Assembly (NCBI GenBank): GCA_050953505.1
Contig: JBMNMU010000001.1
Location: 1,426,001-1,490,000, forward strand
Direction: 5' to 3'
DNA from: JBMNMU01 sp050953505
GTDB taxonomy: Bacteria; Bacillota; Clostridia; Peptostreptococcales; Anaerovoracaceae
Length of the DNA: 64,000 nt
A program made the translations under genes and the position numbers. Shown one piece after another: positions 1 to 8,691 of this stretch. The notes below the pieces were generated by a model. The model was not told the DNA's origin. It searched no databases and worked only from the letters and a program-made list of their open reading frames with translations. How positions within the stretch are numbered: position 1 is the first letter of the stretch; the number at the start of each line of letters is the position of its first letter.

Positions 1-49
1 ATTTATTTTTCTAAATTGGTTACCCATATCATCCATATATGATTATGTT

Positions 50-805
50 CTAATTGGCTATCTGCCTCCCCGTATGATCCATGTGATAATTTTCCCACAT
101 AATGAGTTCTCCTATAGGAACAATGCTATATCCCTTTGACTGCAGCTTTTCTAGAATTAGAGGAAGATAGGTTTGCACATGCTGAGCATTATTATGAAAT
201 AGAACAATGGAGCCAGGTTTTACATTTCTGGTCACTCTATCAACAATTTGCTCTGCACTAATATCCTTCCAATCTAAACTATCAACATCCCACTGAATTA
301 CTTTGTATCCGTTGGCTTCTGCTGTTTCGATCAGTTTATTACTGTATGCGCCAAAAGGTGGCCTAAAAACCCTAGTGCGTGCACCTGTGATCCCTTCAAT
401 CTTTTCTTCTGTTGTCTTTAATTCTTTAATGATTTGTTCCTCAGAAAGATCCGCCATATTTGGATGGGTTGCCGAGTGGTTACCAAGTTCATGCCCTCTC
501 TTGTGGATTTCTAACACATCCTCAGGAAACTCATCAGCCCAAAATTCAACTAAAAAGAAAGTAGTCTTTACACCGTACTGATCCAAAATATCCAATATAG
601 GTACCGTATGCTCGTTCCCCCAAGCCGCATCAAAGCTAATAGCTATTTTCTTCTCATCCATATCTACAGAATATATTGGAAGCTTTTTTCCCTCGCCAAA
701 TACAGTATCAAAGCCTAAAGCACCAAGACCAATAGATAAAGCCACCGCCACGATGACACACGCTGCTATCCCTTGAATAATCAGTTTATTTCTTTGCCTG
801 CTCAT
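50..805 (-). CDS. PdaB-like polysaccharide deacetylase (CE4 family)
   Basis: A 251-residue protein with one N-terminal membrane anchor (about residues 7-31) and an extracytoplasmic NodB-type deacetylase domain. Visible CE4 motifs are SFDAAWGNE (motif 1), GNHSATHP (metal-binding H-x-x-x-H), RPPFGAY (motif 3), DVDSLDW (motif 4) and GSIVLFHN (motif 5). The SFDAAWG form of motif 1 is typical of PdaB-like proteins, which act on N-acetyl sugars of peptidoglycan during sporulation in Bacillus. Length and single anchor fit that subfamily. The ATG at 805 is preceded by a GGAAGG-type ribosome binding site. It stands alone, transcribed away from the radical SAM gene. The exact substrate is not shown by sequence. 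Confidence 0.85.
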   Translation of the reverse strand: MSRQRNKLIIQGIAACVIVAVALSIGLGALGFDTVFGEGKKLPIYSVDMDEKKIAISFDAAWGNEHTVPILDILDQYGVKTTFFLVEFWADEFPEDVLEIHKRGHELGNHSATHPNMADLSEEQIIKELKTTEEKIEGITGARTRVFRPPFGAYSNKLIETAEANGYKVIQWDVDSLDWKDISAEQIVDRVTRNVKPGSIVLFHNNAQHVQTYLPLILEKLQSKGYSIVPIGELIMWENYHMDHTGRQIAN

Positions 806-1064
806 GTACCCTTCCTCCTTTAGGTAATGTTCCTCTTGTCCTTAATATCCGCATCATTATAGTTTATTCTGTGACTTTTCTAATATTACTGCTTTCACAG
901 ACAGTTTTTATATCCCTAAATTACTCTACATGTTCTTGGGAATTCGCAGCGTTTGAAACAGGCTGTTGATGCAAGAATTATTTCGAAAGGGCATTAGACA
1001 TAATAATCTGTATTGGTGTATAGTAAAATGAACGAACAATCTATAATTTTACGAGAGGTGTAAA

Positions 1065-2102
1065 GTGAAAAAACATGCAATAATACCAATATTTATCCCT
1101 CATAAAGGCTGCCCCAACGACTGTGTTTTTTGTAATCAAAAGAAAATTACAGCGAGGACCAAGCCCCTTGATAAAGAGGGTGTTATAGAAACAATAGAAA
1201 CCTACTTATCTACCCTTTTGAATCGAGATTTAGAAACTATAGAAATAGCATTTTATGGTGGCAGCTTTACAGGTATACCCTTAAAGGAGCAAAAATCATA
1301 TCTTTCTATTGCAAAATCCTATAAAGACAAAGGCCTCATTAATAAAATTCACCTATCAACCAGACCAGATTATATTGACGAAAAAATCTTAGAGCATTTA
1401 AAAAGCTATGGTGTCGATATTATTGAGCTTGGCGTTCAATCCTTCGATGAGGAAGTACTTCGCCTATCTAATCGCGGTCACAGCAAAGAAATCGTGTACG
1501 AAAGCTCTCGATTGATTAAGAATTATGATTTTGAACTGGGGCTGCAGCTCATGATTGGGCTACCGGGAGATACCCACGAAAAATCTATCGCTTCTGCCAA
1601 AGAGGTTGTAAAGATAGGCCCTTCCATAGCTCGGCTCTATCCTACAGTCATCATTAGAGACACTGCTTTATACGAAATGTATGCTAGGGGCGATTATGTA
1701 CCACTATCAGAAGAGGAAGCCATTCATACTACAAAAGAGATGTACTTGATCTTAAAAAAAGCTGGTATTAACGTAATTCGAATAGGTCTAAAAAGTTCAG
1801 ACTTCATCGATATAAAAAGCGATGTGGGCGGGGGCTCTTTTCACCCCGCATTTCGCCAGCTAGTAGAAGCTGAGATTGCAAAGGAGGAATTAGAATCCCA
1901 GTTGATCCAATTGCTTGCAAATACTAATCAGGAGCAGGAAAATATCAGAATCCAATTTTTCAGCAACGGTCCATCCTTCTCCAACATGGTAGGAAATAAA
2001 AAATCAAATCGAATTTATTTTGAAAAAAAATATCCACATGTCCGGATTACCTTCCATGTGGATCATACATTACTTAATGATGTGTATCTGGCTAAAGGCT
2101 AA
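1065..2102 (+). CDS. Elp3-like radical SAM protein (COG1243 type, no acetyltransferase domain)
   Basis: A 345-residue radical SAM enzyme. The cluster motif is C-x4-C-x2-C within GCPNDCVFCNQ near residue 16, followed by FYGGSFTG and the GVQSFDEEVL and GLPGDT stretches of the Elp3/HemN-like fold. It aligns with the radical SAM half of elongator protein 3 but ends before any GNAT domain, as in the short clostridial members. The start is GTG at 1065, eight bases after a GAGGTG ribosome binding site. The family is annotated as tRNA-modifying by similarity to Elp3; the reaction of the short form is not established. It is a single gene, convergent with the DUF711 gene 53 bases beyond its stop. Confidence 0.85.
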   Translation: MKKHAIIPIFIPHKGCPNDCVFCNQKKITARTKPLDKEGVIETIETYLSTLLNRDLETIEIAFYGGSFTGIPLKEQKSYLSIAKSYKDKGLINKIHLSTRPDYIDEKILEHLKSYGVDIIELGVQSFDEEVLRLSNRGHSKEIVYESSRLIKNYDFELGLQLMIGLPGDTHEKSIASAKEVVKIGPSIARLYPTVIIRDTALYEMYARGDYVPLSEEEAIHTTKEMYLILKKAGINVIRIGLKSSDFIDIKSDVGGGSFHPAFRQLVEAEIAKEELESQLIQLLANTNQEQENIRIQFFSNGPSFSNMVGNKKSNRIYFEKKYPHVRITFHVDHTLLNDVYLAKG

Positions 2103-2155
2103 TAGGCTATAGTATGCAGACGCCTACTCAAAGGCCATGCAGATGCCTGTACCCT

Positions 2156-3514
2156 TTAGTTTTTCAAGCTTTGAATAGGTGCCGGAATTCTTCCGCCTCT
2201 ACTAATCATCTTGGAGGGAGACTTCCCGTTGACCTTCATCACAGGGCCACTTCCAAGAAGGCCACCAAACTCAAGCTCATCTCCTACATCCTTCCCTATA
2301 GCGGGAATAATTCTCACAGCAGTAGTTTTACTATTGATCATTCCAATAGCGGCTTCATCTGCAATGATACCTGAAATAACCTCTGCACTGGTATCCCCAG
2401 GGACAACGATCATATCTAGCCCAACGGAACAAACAGCAGTCATTGCCTCTAGCTTTTCAAGGGTCAGAGCACCGCTTCTTGCTGCCTCAATCATTCCCGC
2501 GTCCTCTGTCACAGGAATAAATGCCCCAGAAAGTCCACCTACATTGGAGGATGCCATTACACCGCCTTTTTTCACAGCATCATTTAGCATAGCTAAAGCT
2601 GCTGTAGTGCCATGAGCTCCACACTGCTCCAATCCAATTTCCTCTAAAATATACGCCACGGAATCGCCCACGGCTGGGGTAGGTGCAAGAGACAGGTCGA
2701 CGATACCAAAAGGAACACCTAGCCTCTTAGATGCTTCGCTTCCAACTAACTGTCCCATACGAGTTATTTTAAAAGCAGTTCTTTTTATAATATCTGCTAC
2801 CTGAGTTAAATCCAGATTATCTCCTGCTTTTGCCAGGGCAGATCTCACAACTCCAGGTCCAGAAACTCCTACATTAATCACGCAATCTGGTTCTCCAGGA
2901 CCATGGAAGGCTCCCGCCATAAATGGGTTGTCCTCCACAGCATTGCAAAACACTACGAGCTTTGCAGCACCTATACACTGGCGGTCTGCTGTCAAAACTG
3001 CCGCCTTTCTAACAATCTGTCCCATTGTTCGAACAGCATCCATATTAATCCCACTCTTTGTAGATCCTATATTTACAGAAGCGCATACTCGCTCCGTCTC
3101 AGATAACGCTTTTGGAATAGCTTCTATGAGAGCTTCATCACCTGCTGAAAATCCCTTTTGAACCAATGCTGAAAATCCCCCAATGAAATTAACACCAACA
3201 TCTTGGGCTACCCTTTCTAATGTATGTGCATATTTTACTGGATCTCCTCCCGAAGCACCTACTAGCATAGCAATGGGTGTCACAGAAATTCTTTTATTAA
3301 TAATGGGAATCCCATATTTTTGTTGAATCTCGTCTCCTGTCTTTACCAAATCCTTGGCATAGCGATAAATCTTGTCATAAACCTTTTCACAGGACCTATC
3401 AATATTACTGTCGCAACAATCCAACAGAGAAATACCCATAGTGATGGTCCTTATATCTAGATTTTCTTCTTGAATCATGGTAATGGTTTCCATGATGTCC
3501 GTCATATTAAGCAT
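2156..3514 (-). CDS. PFL/DUF711 (UPF0210) family protein
   Basis: A 452-residue protein of the DUF711 family, which has a pyruvate-formate-lyase-like barrel but no known reaction. Gly-rich segments such as GGLSGAFIPVTEDAGM and the C-terminal GGLLGSGPVMKV are typical. It starts at ATG 3514 with GGAGG seven bases upstream, and follows the ACT-domain gene by 35 bases, so the two form an operon. ACT + DUF711 is a recurrent pair in Firmicutes, suggesting the ACT protein modulates it; that link is inference. Confidence 0.9.
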   Translation of the reverse strand: MLNMTDIMETITMIQEENLDIRTITMGISLLDCCDSNIDRSCEKVYDKIYRYAKDLVKTGDEIQQKYGIPIINKRISVTPIAMLVGASGGDPVKYAHTLERVAQDVGVNFIGGFSALVQKGFSAGDEALIEAIPKALSETERVCASVNIGSTKSGINMDAVRTMGQIVRKAAVLTADRQCIGAAKLVVFCNAVEDNPFMAGAFHGPGEPDCVINVGVSGPGVVRSALAKAGDNLDLTQVADIIKRTAFKITRMGQLVGSEASKRLGVPFGIVDLSLAPTPAVGDSVAYILEEIGLEQCGAHGTTAALAMLNDAVKKGGVMASSNVGGLSGAFIPVTEDAGMIEAARSGALTLEKLEAMTAVCSVGLDMIVVPGDTSAEVISGIIADEAAIGMINSKTTAVRIIPAIGKDVGDELEFGGLLGSGPVMKVNGKSPSKMISRGGRIPAPIQSLKN

Positions 3515-3549
3515 ATTCTACCTCCAATTTATACTTTAGCCCGACCACG

Positions 3550-3813
3550 TTAGATGCGATGCATTGAGTTGAAAATATCTTCATGCATAACGTGAATGGT
3601 CATATCAGGTAAAATAGCATTTAACTTTTCTTGTAGCTGCACTAATTCGCAATTCATTTCACTAATATCAATAAGCATGACCATGGCAAAAAACTCCTGA
3701 AGAACTGACTGAGTCACCTCTATTACATTGGCATTTGCTTCTGCGCAGGTTGTGCTGGCCTTTGCTAATATCCCTACCATATCCTTACCGATTACAGTAA
3801 TTACTGCTCTCAT
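3550..3813 (-). CDS. ACT domain protein (UPF0237 family)
   Basis: An 87-residue stand-alone ACT domain beginning MRAVITVIGKDMVGI, the usual start of the UPF0237 family, with the second ACT strand-helix unit around residues 45-80. ACT domains bind small ligands, often amino acids. GGAGG lies nine bases before ATG 3813. It is the first gene of a two-gene operon with the DUF711 protein. The ligand cannot be read from the sequence. Confidence 0.9.
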   Translation of the reverse strand: MRAVITVIGKDMVGILAKASTTCAEANANVIEVTQSVLQEFFAMVMLIDISEMNCELVQLQEKLNAILPDMTIHVMHEDIFNSMHRI

Positions 3814-4128
3814 CGTAAACTACCTCCATTATTTCAAATAACATTCTAACCGTGCTTCAGCTACCTTTTCGCCATATTAAAATTCTAACCGATGCCTCTG
3901 CACTTGTTTTTTTATTAATCTAATTGATAATATTACCACAGTTTTGTATAGAAATATAGCACAATCCTTTTTATTCCTAAAATTAGTTGTCGGTTGTTCA
4001 CTAGCAGAAGATTATTGTTTTGGACTTCATATTAAGGGGAATACTATATTAATACTATTAAAATATATAGACTACAACGGACAAGTATGTTGTACTAATA
4101 ACATAAGAGAATAAAGGAGAATTTAGTA
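3814..4128. other. Intergenic region between divergent genes
   Basis: About 315 bases between the divergent ACT-domain and CoA-binding genes. It is AT-rich and must hold both promoters. I see no reading frame, no strong hairpin and no recognisable riboswitch. An AAAGGAG ribosome binding site precedes the CoA-binding gene at about 4114. Confidence 0.5.
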
Positions 4129-4536
4129 ATGGATAATCAAAAAAAGATGGATGAAATGCTAAATAAAAAGGTATGGGCCGTAGTTGGTGCCACTGCAAAT
4201 CAAGGCAAGACAGGTAATAGAATTTATCATACATTAAAATCTGAAGGCTACGAAACCTATGCGGTAAACCCCAACTATACAGAAATGGACGATGGCAGCA
4301 AATGCTATGCCTCCCTAGAGGATCTTCCCCAGGTTCCAGACTGCGTCGACTTCGTAGTTCCCCCTGAAGTAACTTTAAAAAGCTTGGAAGAAATGGACCC
4401 AGAGGTGAACCCTTACATTTGGCTCCAGCCCGGCACTTACGATGATGAGATTATTGAATATGCTGAAAAAAAAGGATTTAAAGTTGTCCATAATGGGGCA
4501 TGCGTAATGGTTGCCGCACGATTAAGAGGATATTGA
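4129..4536 (+). CDS. CoA-binding domain protein (YccU-like)
   Basis: A 135-residue single-domain Rossmann protein of the CoA_binding_2 family. The N-terminal WAVVGATANQGKTGNRIY stretch is the nucleotide-binding loop, and NGACVMV near residue 125 closes the fold. Family members resemble the N-terminal CoA-binding part of succinyl-CoA synthetase alpha but lack catalytic domains. The function is unknown; binding of CoA or a related nucleotide is inferred from the fold. Start ATG 4129 has AAAGGAG upstream. It is monocistronic and ends in a shared terminator. Confidence 0.85.
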   Translation: MDNQKKMDEMLNKKVWAVVGATANQGKTGNRIYHTLKSEGYETYAVNPNYTEMDDGSKCYASLEDLPQVPDCVDFVVPPEVTLKSLEEMDPEVNPYIWLQPGTYDDEIIEYAEKKGFKVVHNGACVMVAARLRGY

Positions 4537-4556
4537 TACCACCTAACTTTATAAAT

Positions 4557-4608
4557 AAAAGGGCTTGCTCTATTGTCTTAATACGGACGACAGAGCATGC
4601 CCTTTTTT
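4557..4608. terminator. Bidirectional terminator
   Basis: AAAAGGGCTTGCTCT pairs with AGAGCATGCCCTTTTTT across a ~20-base loop, with A-tract and T-tract on opposite sides. It lies between the convergent CoA-binding gene and the sigma-54 activator gene and can serve both. Confidence 0.85.
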
Positions 4609-4632
4609 GTTTGAAACATTGGATAAAGTTTA

Positions 4633-6408
4633 TCAACCTTTTATACCCAGCTCTCTAATTCTGCGATATAGCGTTGATTCACTGATTCCCAATAGACGGG
4701 CAGCGTGGATTTTACCTTCCGTGGACCGCCCGGTTTCATCTAGACATTCTTCAATAATTGTTCGTTGATAATCATCTAGTCTTTCTTTTAACCCACCCTT
4801 TTTCAGTTTTAGCTCTTGATCTCCCCTCCATATCTTCTCTGGTAGGTTTTCTTTCCTAATTTGAACTCCCTCCTCCATGTTGACTGCATATTCAACAACA
4901 TTTTCCAGCTCACGAACATTTCCAGGCCAATGATATTGTAATAAAAGCTGAAGAGCTTTCGTATGAAAACCTTCTATGTTTTTATTTAGCAGGCCATTAA
5001 ACTTTTTCAGTGCAAAAGTGAGGAGCAGTTCTATGTCACCAGTTCGTTCTCTAAGGGGCGGTATATTTAAGGGGATAACATTTAACCGGAAATATAAATC
5101 CTCCCTGAATTCTTTCGATAAAATCATTCTTTCCAGATTTTTATTAGTAGCAGCGATAATTCGCACATCTACATCAATGGGATTAATGCCACCAATCCGT
5201 TCAATTTGTCTGTTTTGTATTGCGTGAAGTAGTTTTACCTGAAGATGTAATGGCAAATCCCCTATTTCATCAAGAAAGATTGTACCTTTATGAGCAATTT
5301 CAAATTTTCCTGGTTTTCCGCTGTTATCCGCACCGGTAAACGCACCTTTTTCATATCCAAAAAGTTCACTTTCCAATAACATTTCAGGTATCGCACCACA
5401 ATTAATTGCTACGAAGGGATGGTTTTTACGGGGACTTGAAAAATGAATAGCTCTAGCGAACAATTCCTTTCCTGTTCCGCTTTCCCCTGTAATCAAAACA
5501 GTAGAATCACTAGGTGCAACTTGTAAAGTACGTCTTTTTACAGTAAGGATTGCCTCGCTTTCCCCTATAATATCTAAAAAAGTTGTATTCTTTTCATTAA
5601 CAGTCATTCTATATAAGCGTTCTCTAGCATCAGATATATTTTGGAAAAGAAGAATGGCTCCTTGGGCAGAAATATCTTCCTCTACATCATCGTTAATATT
5701 TAATGGAATAATAGAGCCTAGAAATCCTCTATCCCTGTTATTTTTACTTTTATAGGTAATTTCCTTATCCTTTACGGGGATCCCACTTTGTATTACTTTT
5801 TCCACCTCTGGAATCTTCCAGACCTCAGGCAAAAGCTTGTTTTCAATATTATTTCTGCTAAGGCCTAATAATTTCTCACACTTATGATTACATGATACAA
5901 CCAGTTGATCCTTATTGATAGCAATTAATCCATCGTGCATAGATTCTACGATACCCTTTAACTGTAAACGTTTTACCGTGTCTGAAAGCTTACTAGCGAT
6001 TAAATCTGCCATTCTTTCTAAAAAAGTAGTCAATGACTCACTATTTTTTATGATTTTATCTCTCTGTGCAGTAGTAAAGGCAACCAGTCCTATAAGGCCT
6101 ACTACCCTCTTGTCGAGAATGATAGGGCAACAAATTTCAGCTTTTTCCTCCTCTTGAGGTTTGTAGATGGGATCATTGGCAGGATCAGTACAAATATATT
6201 TTTCTCCGGACTTTAGAAGCCTACTATAAATCAAGCCTGAGTCCAAATCGCCACCTTCCTCCACATGGCCAATTTTTTTACTATACCGCCCGGTTCCTCC
6301 AATAATTTCTAACTTGTGGTCGATGATTTCTGTATCAATTTCTAAAGCAGCCGTAATTGCTTCTGCAACATTCATGACAGTATCTTGGATAATTGATAAT
6401 TCCAACAT
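4633..6408 (-). CDS. Sigma-54-dependent transcriptional activator (GAF-like + PAS + AAA+ + Fis HTH)
   Basis: A 591-residue enhancer-binding protein. The N-terminal ~135 residues resemble a GAF-type sensor, residues ~150-270 a PAS domain, ~285-520 the AAA+ module, and the last ~45 a Fis-type helix-turn-helix (ARLLGISESTLYRRIRELG). Walker A is GESGTGKE and the sigma-54 contact loop GAFTGA is intact, so it should activate RNA polymerase-sigma-54. It is divergent from the QueG-like gene, but the shared 180-base upstream region has no GG-N10-GC (-24/-12) element that I can find, so its target is probably elsewhere. The signal it senses is unknown. Confidence 0.9.
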   Translation of the reverse strand: MLELSIIQDTVMNVAEAITAALEIDTEIIDHKLEIIGGTGRYSKKIGHVEEGGDLDSGLIYSRLLKSGEKYICTDPANDPIYKPQEEEKAEICCPIILDKRVVGLIGLVAFTTAQRDKIIKNSESLTTFLERMADLIASKLSDTVKRLQLKGIVESMHDGLIAINKDQLVVSCNHKCEKLLGLSRNNIENKLLPEVWKIPEVEKVIQSGIPVKDKEITYKSKNNRDRGFLGSIIPLNINDDVEEDISAQGAILLFQNISDARERLYRMTVNEKNTTFLDIIGESEAILTVKRRTLQVAPSDSTVLITGESGTGKELFARAIHFSSPRKNHPFVAINCGAIPEMLLESELFGYEKGAFTGADNSGKPGKFEIAHKGTIFLDEIGDLPLHLQVKLLHAIQNRQIERIGGINPIDVDVRIIAATNKNLERMILSKEFREDLYFRLNVIPLNIPPLRERTGDIELLLTFALKKFNGLLNKNIEGFHTKALQLLLQYHWPGNVRELENVVEYAVNMEEGVQIRKENLPEKIWRGDQELKLKKGGLKERLDDYQRTIIEECLDETGRSTEGKIHAARLLGISESTLYRRIRELGIKG

Positions 6409-6591
6409 GATGCTCGCCTTCAGCCCTTTCTGTTTAAAAAATGTAGATTAATTTTATTATATAGGGCTATTTCAATATGGACAATTCTTTTTAGCAATCA
6501 TTTTTAGATATTAATTCAAAATAATTCCATGAGCATATTAGGTGATGTATAATCATATGTGGGTTTAAAATTTATTAAAGGGGAGATAACC

Positions 6592-7485
6592 GTGGAAACA
6601 ATGAATAATAATAAAGTGACTAAAGAGTATATTCGTAATTTAGCTTCCAGTTTCTTTGAAAATTCAAAGGATAATTATATAGCAAAGGAAATCGCAATTG
6701 CTCCTGATATGGAGGAAACGAAAATATTCGAGGCTCCCATTCTTGCCTTTGGAGATGCAGATGATGAATATTTTAAATTGCTTAAGGATCCAGATGCCAT
6801 TGGCAGCCACTTTGTTGCTCCTAAAGACTGGCTTCCTGAAGCTAAGACTGTCATATCCTTTTTTCTACCATATACAGAGGAAATTAGGAAAAGCAATAGG
6901 ATTGATATGAGCTGGCCCTCCAATGGATGGCTTTACGGCCGTATCGAGGGTCAGGAATTAGCAAATAAATTCTGCCATTATTTAATATCTCAGTTAGGTG
7001 AGGCAGGATACAAAAGTATTGCACCAACTTTGAGTGAAAGGTTCTGGGCACAGAAGGATTTGGATTCTGAAAATCCAAATAATGGAGCTACAAGCCCTCC
7101 TTCATTTACAAGCAACTGGTCAGAGAGGCATGTGGCCTTTGTATGCGGATTGGGAACCTTCAGTCTTTCGAAAGGCCTTATAACTGAAAAAGGTATGGCT
7201 GGCCGGCTTGGTAGCATTGTTACTGAATTAGATTTATCCCCGGATGAAAGGAATTACCAGCATATTTATGAATATTGTTCTATGTGCGGGGCATGTATAA
7301 AAAACTGTCCTGTCAACGCAATCTCTATGGAAAAGGGGAAAATTCATAAATTGTGTTCTGATTATATAGACCTTACAGCAGAAAGATGTGCGCCAAGATA
7401 TGGTTGCGGTAAATGCCAGGTGAAGGTTCCTTGTGAAAGCAGCATCCCTAAAAAAGGGGCTGACGCTACTTTCGCCAGCCATTAA
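6592..7485 (+). CDS. QueG-like 4Fe-4S protein
   Basis: A 297-residue protein related to epoxyqueuosine reductase-type Fe-S proteins (COG1600). One 4Fe-4S ligand set is C-x2-C-x2-C-x3-CP in CSMCGACIKNCP, and further cysteines follow in LCSDY, RCAPRYGCGKC and PCES. It is not certain to be QueG, since the N-terminal half is divergent. I chose GTG 6592 because GGGGAG lies six bases before it; ATG 6601 is possible. The last ~11 residues are encoded by the first unit of a tandem hairpin repeat, so the native C-terminus has probably been rewritten. Confidence 0.75.
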   Translation: METMNNNKVTKEYIRNLASSFFENSKDNYIAKEIAIAPDMEETKIFEAPILAFGDADDEYFKLLKDPDAIGSHFVAPKDWLPEAKTVISFFLPYTEEIRKSNRIDMSWPSNGWLYGRIEGQELANKFCHYLISQLGEAGYKSIAPTLSERFWAQKDLDSENPNNGATSPPSFTSNWSERHVAFVCGLGTFSLSKGLITEKGMAGRLGSIVTELDLSPDERNYQHIYEYCSMCGACIKNCPVNAISMEKGKIHKLCSDYIDLTAERCAPRYGCGKCQVKVPCESSIPKKGADATFASH

Positions 7486-7518
7486 AAAAGGGGGCTGACG
7501 CTACTTTCGCCAGCCATT
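7451..7518. repeat. Tandem hairpin repeat, two ~34-bp units
   Basis: Two near-identical units (7451-7483 and 7484-7518), each an A-run, GGGG(G)CTGACG, CTACTTT, CGCCAGCC and ATT. Each folds as GGCTG paired with CAGCC. A third A-run plus GGGGC begins the adjacent terminator. Unit 1 lies in frame inside the QueG-like gene and supplies its last codons and stop. Confidence 0.85.
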
Positions 7519-7546
7519 AAAAAAGGGGCCAAGCGCCCCTTTGCAT
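7519..7546. terminator. Bidirectional terminator
   Basis: AAAAAAGGGGC, a five-base loop CAAGC, then GCCCCTTT. It lies between the convergent QueG-like gene and fmnB and would stop both the plus-strand transcript and the FLEET operon. Confidence 0.8.
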
Positions 7547-7561
7547 CATAAATGATTGCTA

Positions 7562-8608
7562 TTACTCTAAAATAAACTCCTCAAAATTTGAACTGAATAA
7601 TATCTCCCCATCAGGTTTTATCCACATGGCCTCCGTGTCAGGCAACCCTTCTATCATTTCCAAACCTTCTTCAAAGGTCATATTAAATATAGCTGTTGAT
7701 AAAGCATCTGCCATACCAGAATCAGGCGTAATAATAGTCACAGCTATAAAGTGTTCGGTAGGCATTAAGGTTTCCGAATCGATTATATGATGATATTTTT
7801 TCCCATCTACTGTGTAATATCGCTCATAAACACCACTAGTGACCATAGATTTATCAGTAAAATAAGTCATTAAAAGACTGGGCTTATTATCCTCTTCATC
7901 TGGGTTTTGGACACCCACTTGCCACAGCTCTCCTGAGTCTTGCTTCGTTCCCATGGCCCTAACATTACCACCTACGCTAATCAGAAAATCCGTAAATCCC
8001 TGATCTTTTGCACGCTTGCTTGCCTGCTCTACAGCGTATCCTTTTGCAATAGCTCCTACATCTAGACGCATATCTGGATCTTTAATATACACCGTCCCCG
8101 CCTCTTGGTTGATAATTAGATCTTCAATATTCGTATGTTCAGAAGCAGCGATCAGCTCATCCATAGGAGGTAGCTGGGCCTCTTCTGGATTGTCTACACC
8201 TTCGGTTCGATAGTCATGCCATAGCTTAAGTACAGCACCAAAAGCAATATTTACTTTTCCGTTGGTTTTATTATATACATCTTTTGAGAAGGTTAGCAGG
8301 TCTATTATCCTTTGATCAACCTGAACAGGCTTTATCCCGGCATTGTCATTTATGGTCTTCAGGTTGTTGATTTCCTTATAATCGTTATAGATATCATATA
8401 ACTGATGATATTCTTCTAAGTTATCATATATTTCCTGGGTCATTTCTCGAAATTCTTCCTTGCTTTCAGCATAGCCTACAATCCGTGTTAAAGTATCAAA
8501 TAAAAAAAGGAATTCAGCTTCATAACGCTTTTTTCCCGTTTGCCCGCAGGCCGTAGCATTTAATAATAATATAAGTATGATTAAGTACGCTGATAATTTT
8601 TTTATCAT
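7562..8608 (-). CDS. fmnB: ApbE-family flavin transferase lipoprotein (FmnB type)
   Basis: A 348-residue lipoprotein (signal peptide ending NATAC) with the ApbE domain. Visible signatures are DVGAIAKGYAVEQA, GGNVRAMG and the C-terminal HHIIDSETLMPT and DALSTAIF segments, which bind FAD and Mg. ApbE enzymes transfer FMN from FAD to a Thr/Ser of partner proteins; the partner here is almost certainly the two-domain FMN-binding lipoprotein encoded just upstream. It is the last gene of the seven-gene operon. ATG 8608 was preferred to TTG 8620 because GAGG lies six bases before it. Assignment as FmnB rests on context and family. Confidence 0.9.
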   Translation of the reverse strand: MIKKLSAYLIILILLLNATACGQTGKKRYEAEFLFLFDTLTRIVGYAESKEEFREMTQEIYDNLEEYHQLYDIYNDYKEINNLKTINDNAGIKPVQVDQRIIDLLTFSKDVYNKTNGKVNIAFGAVLKLWHDYRTEGVDNPEEAQLPPMDELIAASEHTNIEDLIINQEAGTVYIKDPDMRLDVGAIAKGYAVEQASKRAKDQGFTDFLISVGGNVRAMGTKQDSGELWQVGVQNPDEEDNKPSLLMTYFTDKSMVTSGVYERYYTVDGKKYHHIIDSETLMPTEHFIAVTIITPDSGMADALSTAIFNMTFEEGLEMIEGLPDTEAMWIKPDGEILFSSNFEEFILE

Positions 8609-8654
8609 AATGTCCCTCAAATATCACAAATCGTCACCACAGGAGCAATTGTCT

Positions 8655-8680
8655 AGAGAGGCAGTGAGCACTGCCTCTCT
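8655..8680 (-). promoter_or_regulatory. Intercistronic hairpin between pplA and fmnB
   Basis: A perfect 12-bp stem, AGAGAGGCAGTG with CACTGCCTCTCT and only two loop bases, sits just after the pplA stop. On the minus (coding) strand no T-run follows, so it is unlikely to terminate fully. It could protect the 3' end of upstream mRNA and make PplA more abundant than FmnB, a reasonable need for substrate versus enzyme. That role is inference. Confidence 0.6.
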
Positions 8681-8691
8681 ATTTTGAAAAT

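Noticed and set aside
6409..6591. Sigma-54 promoter for the QueG-like gene next to the sigma-54 activator.
   Set aside because: The best GG...GC pair (GGACAATTCTTTTTAGC) has 13 bases between, not 10, and lacks TGGCAC/TTGCA context.
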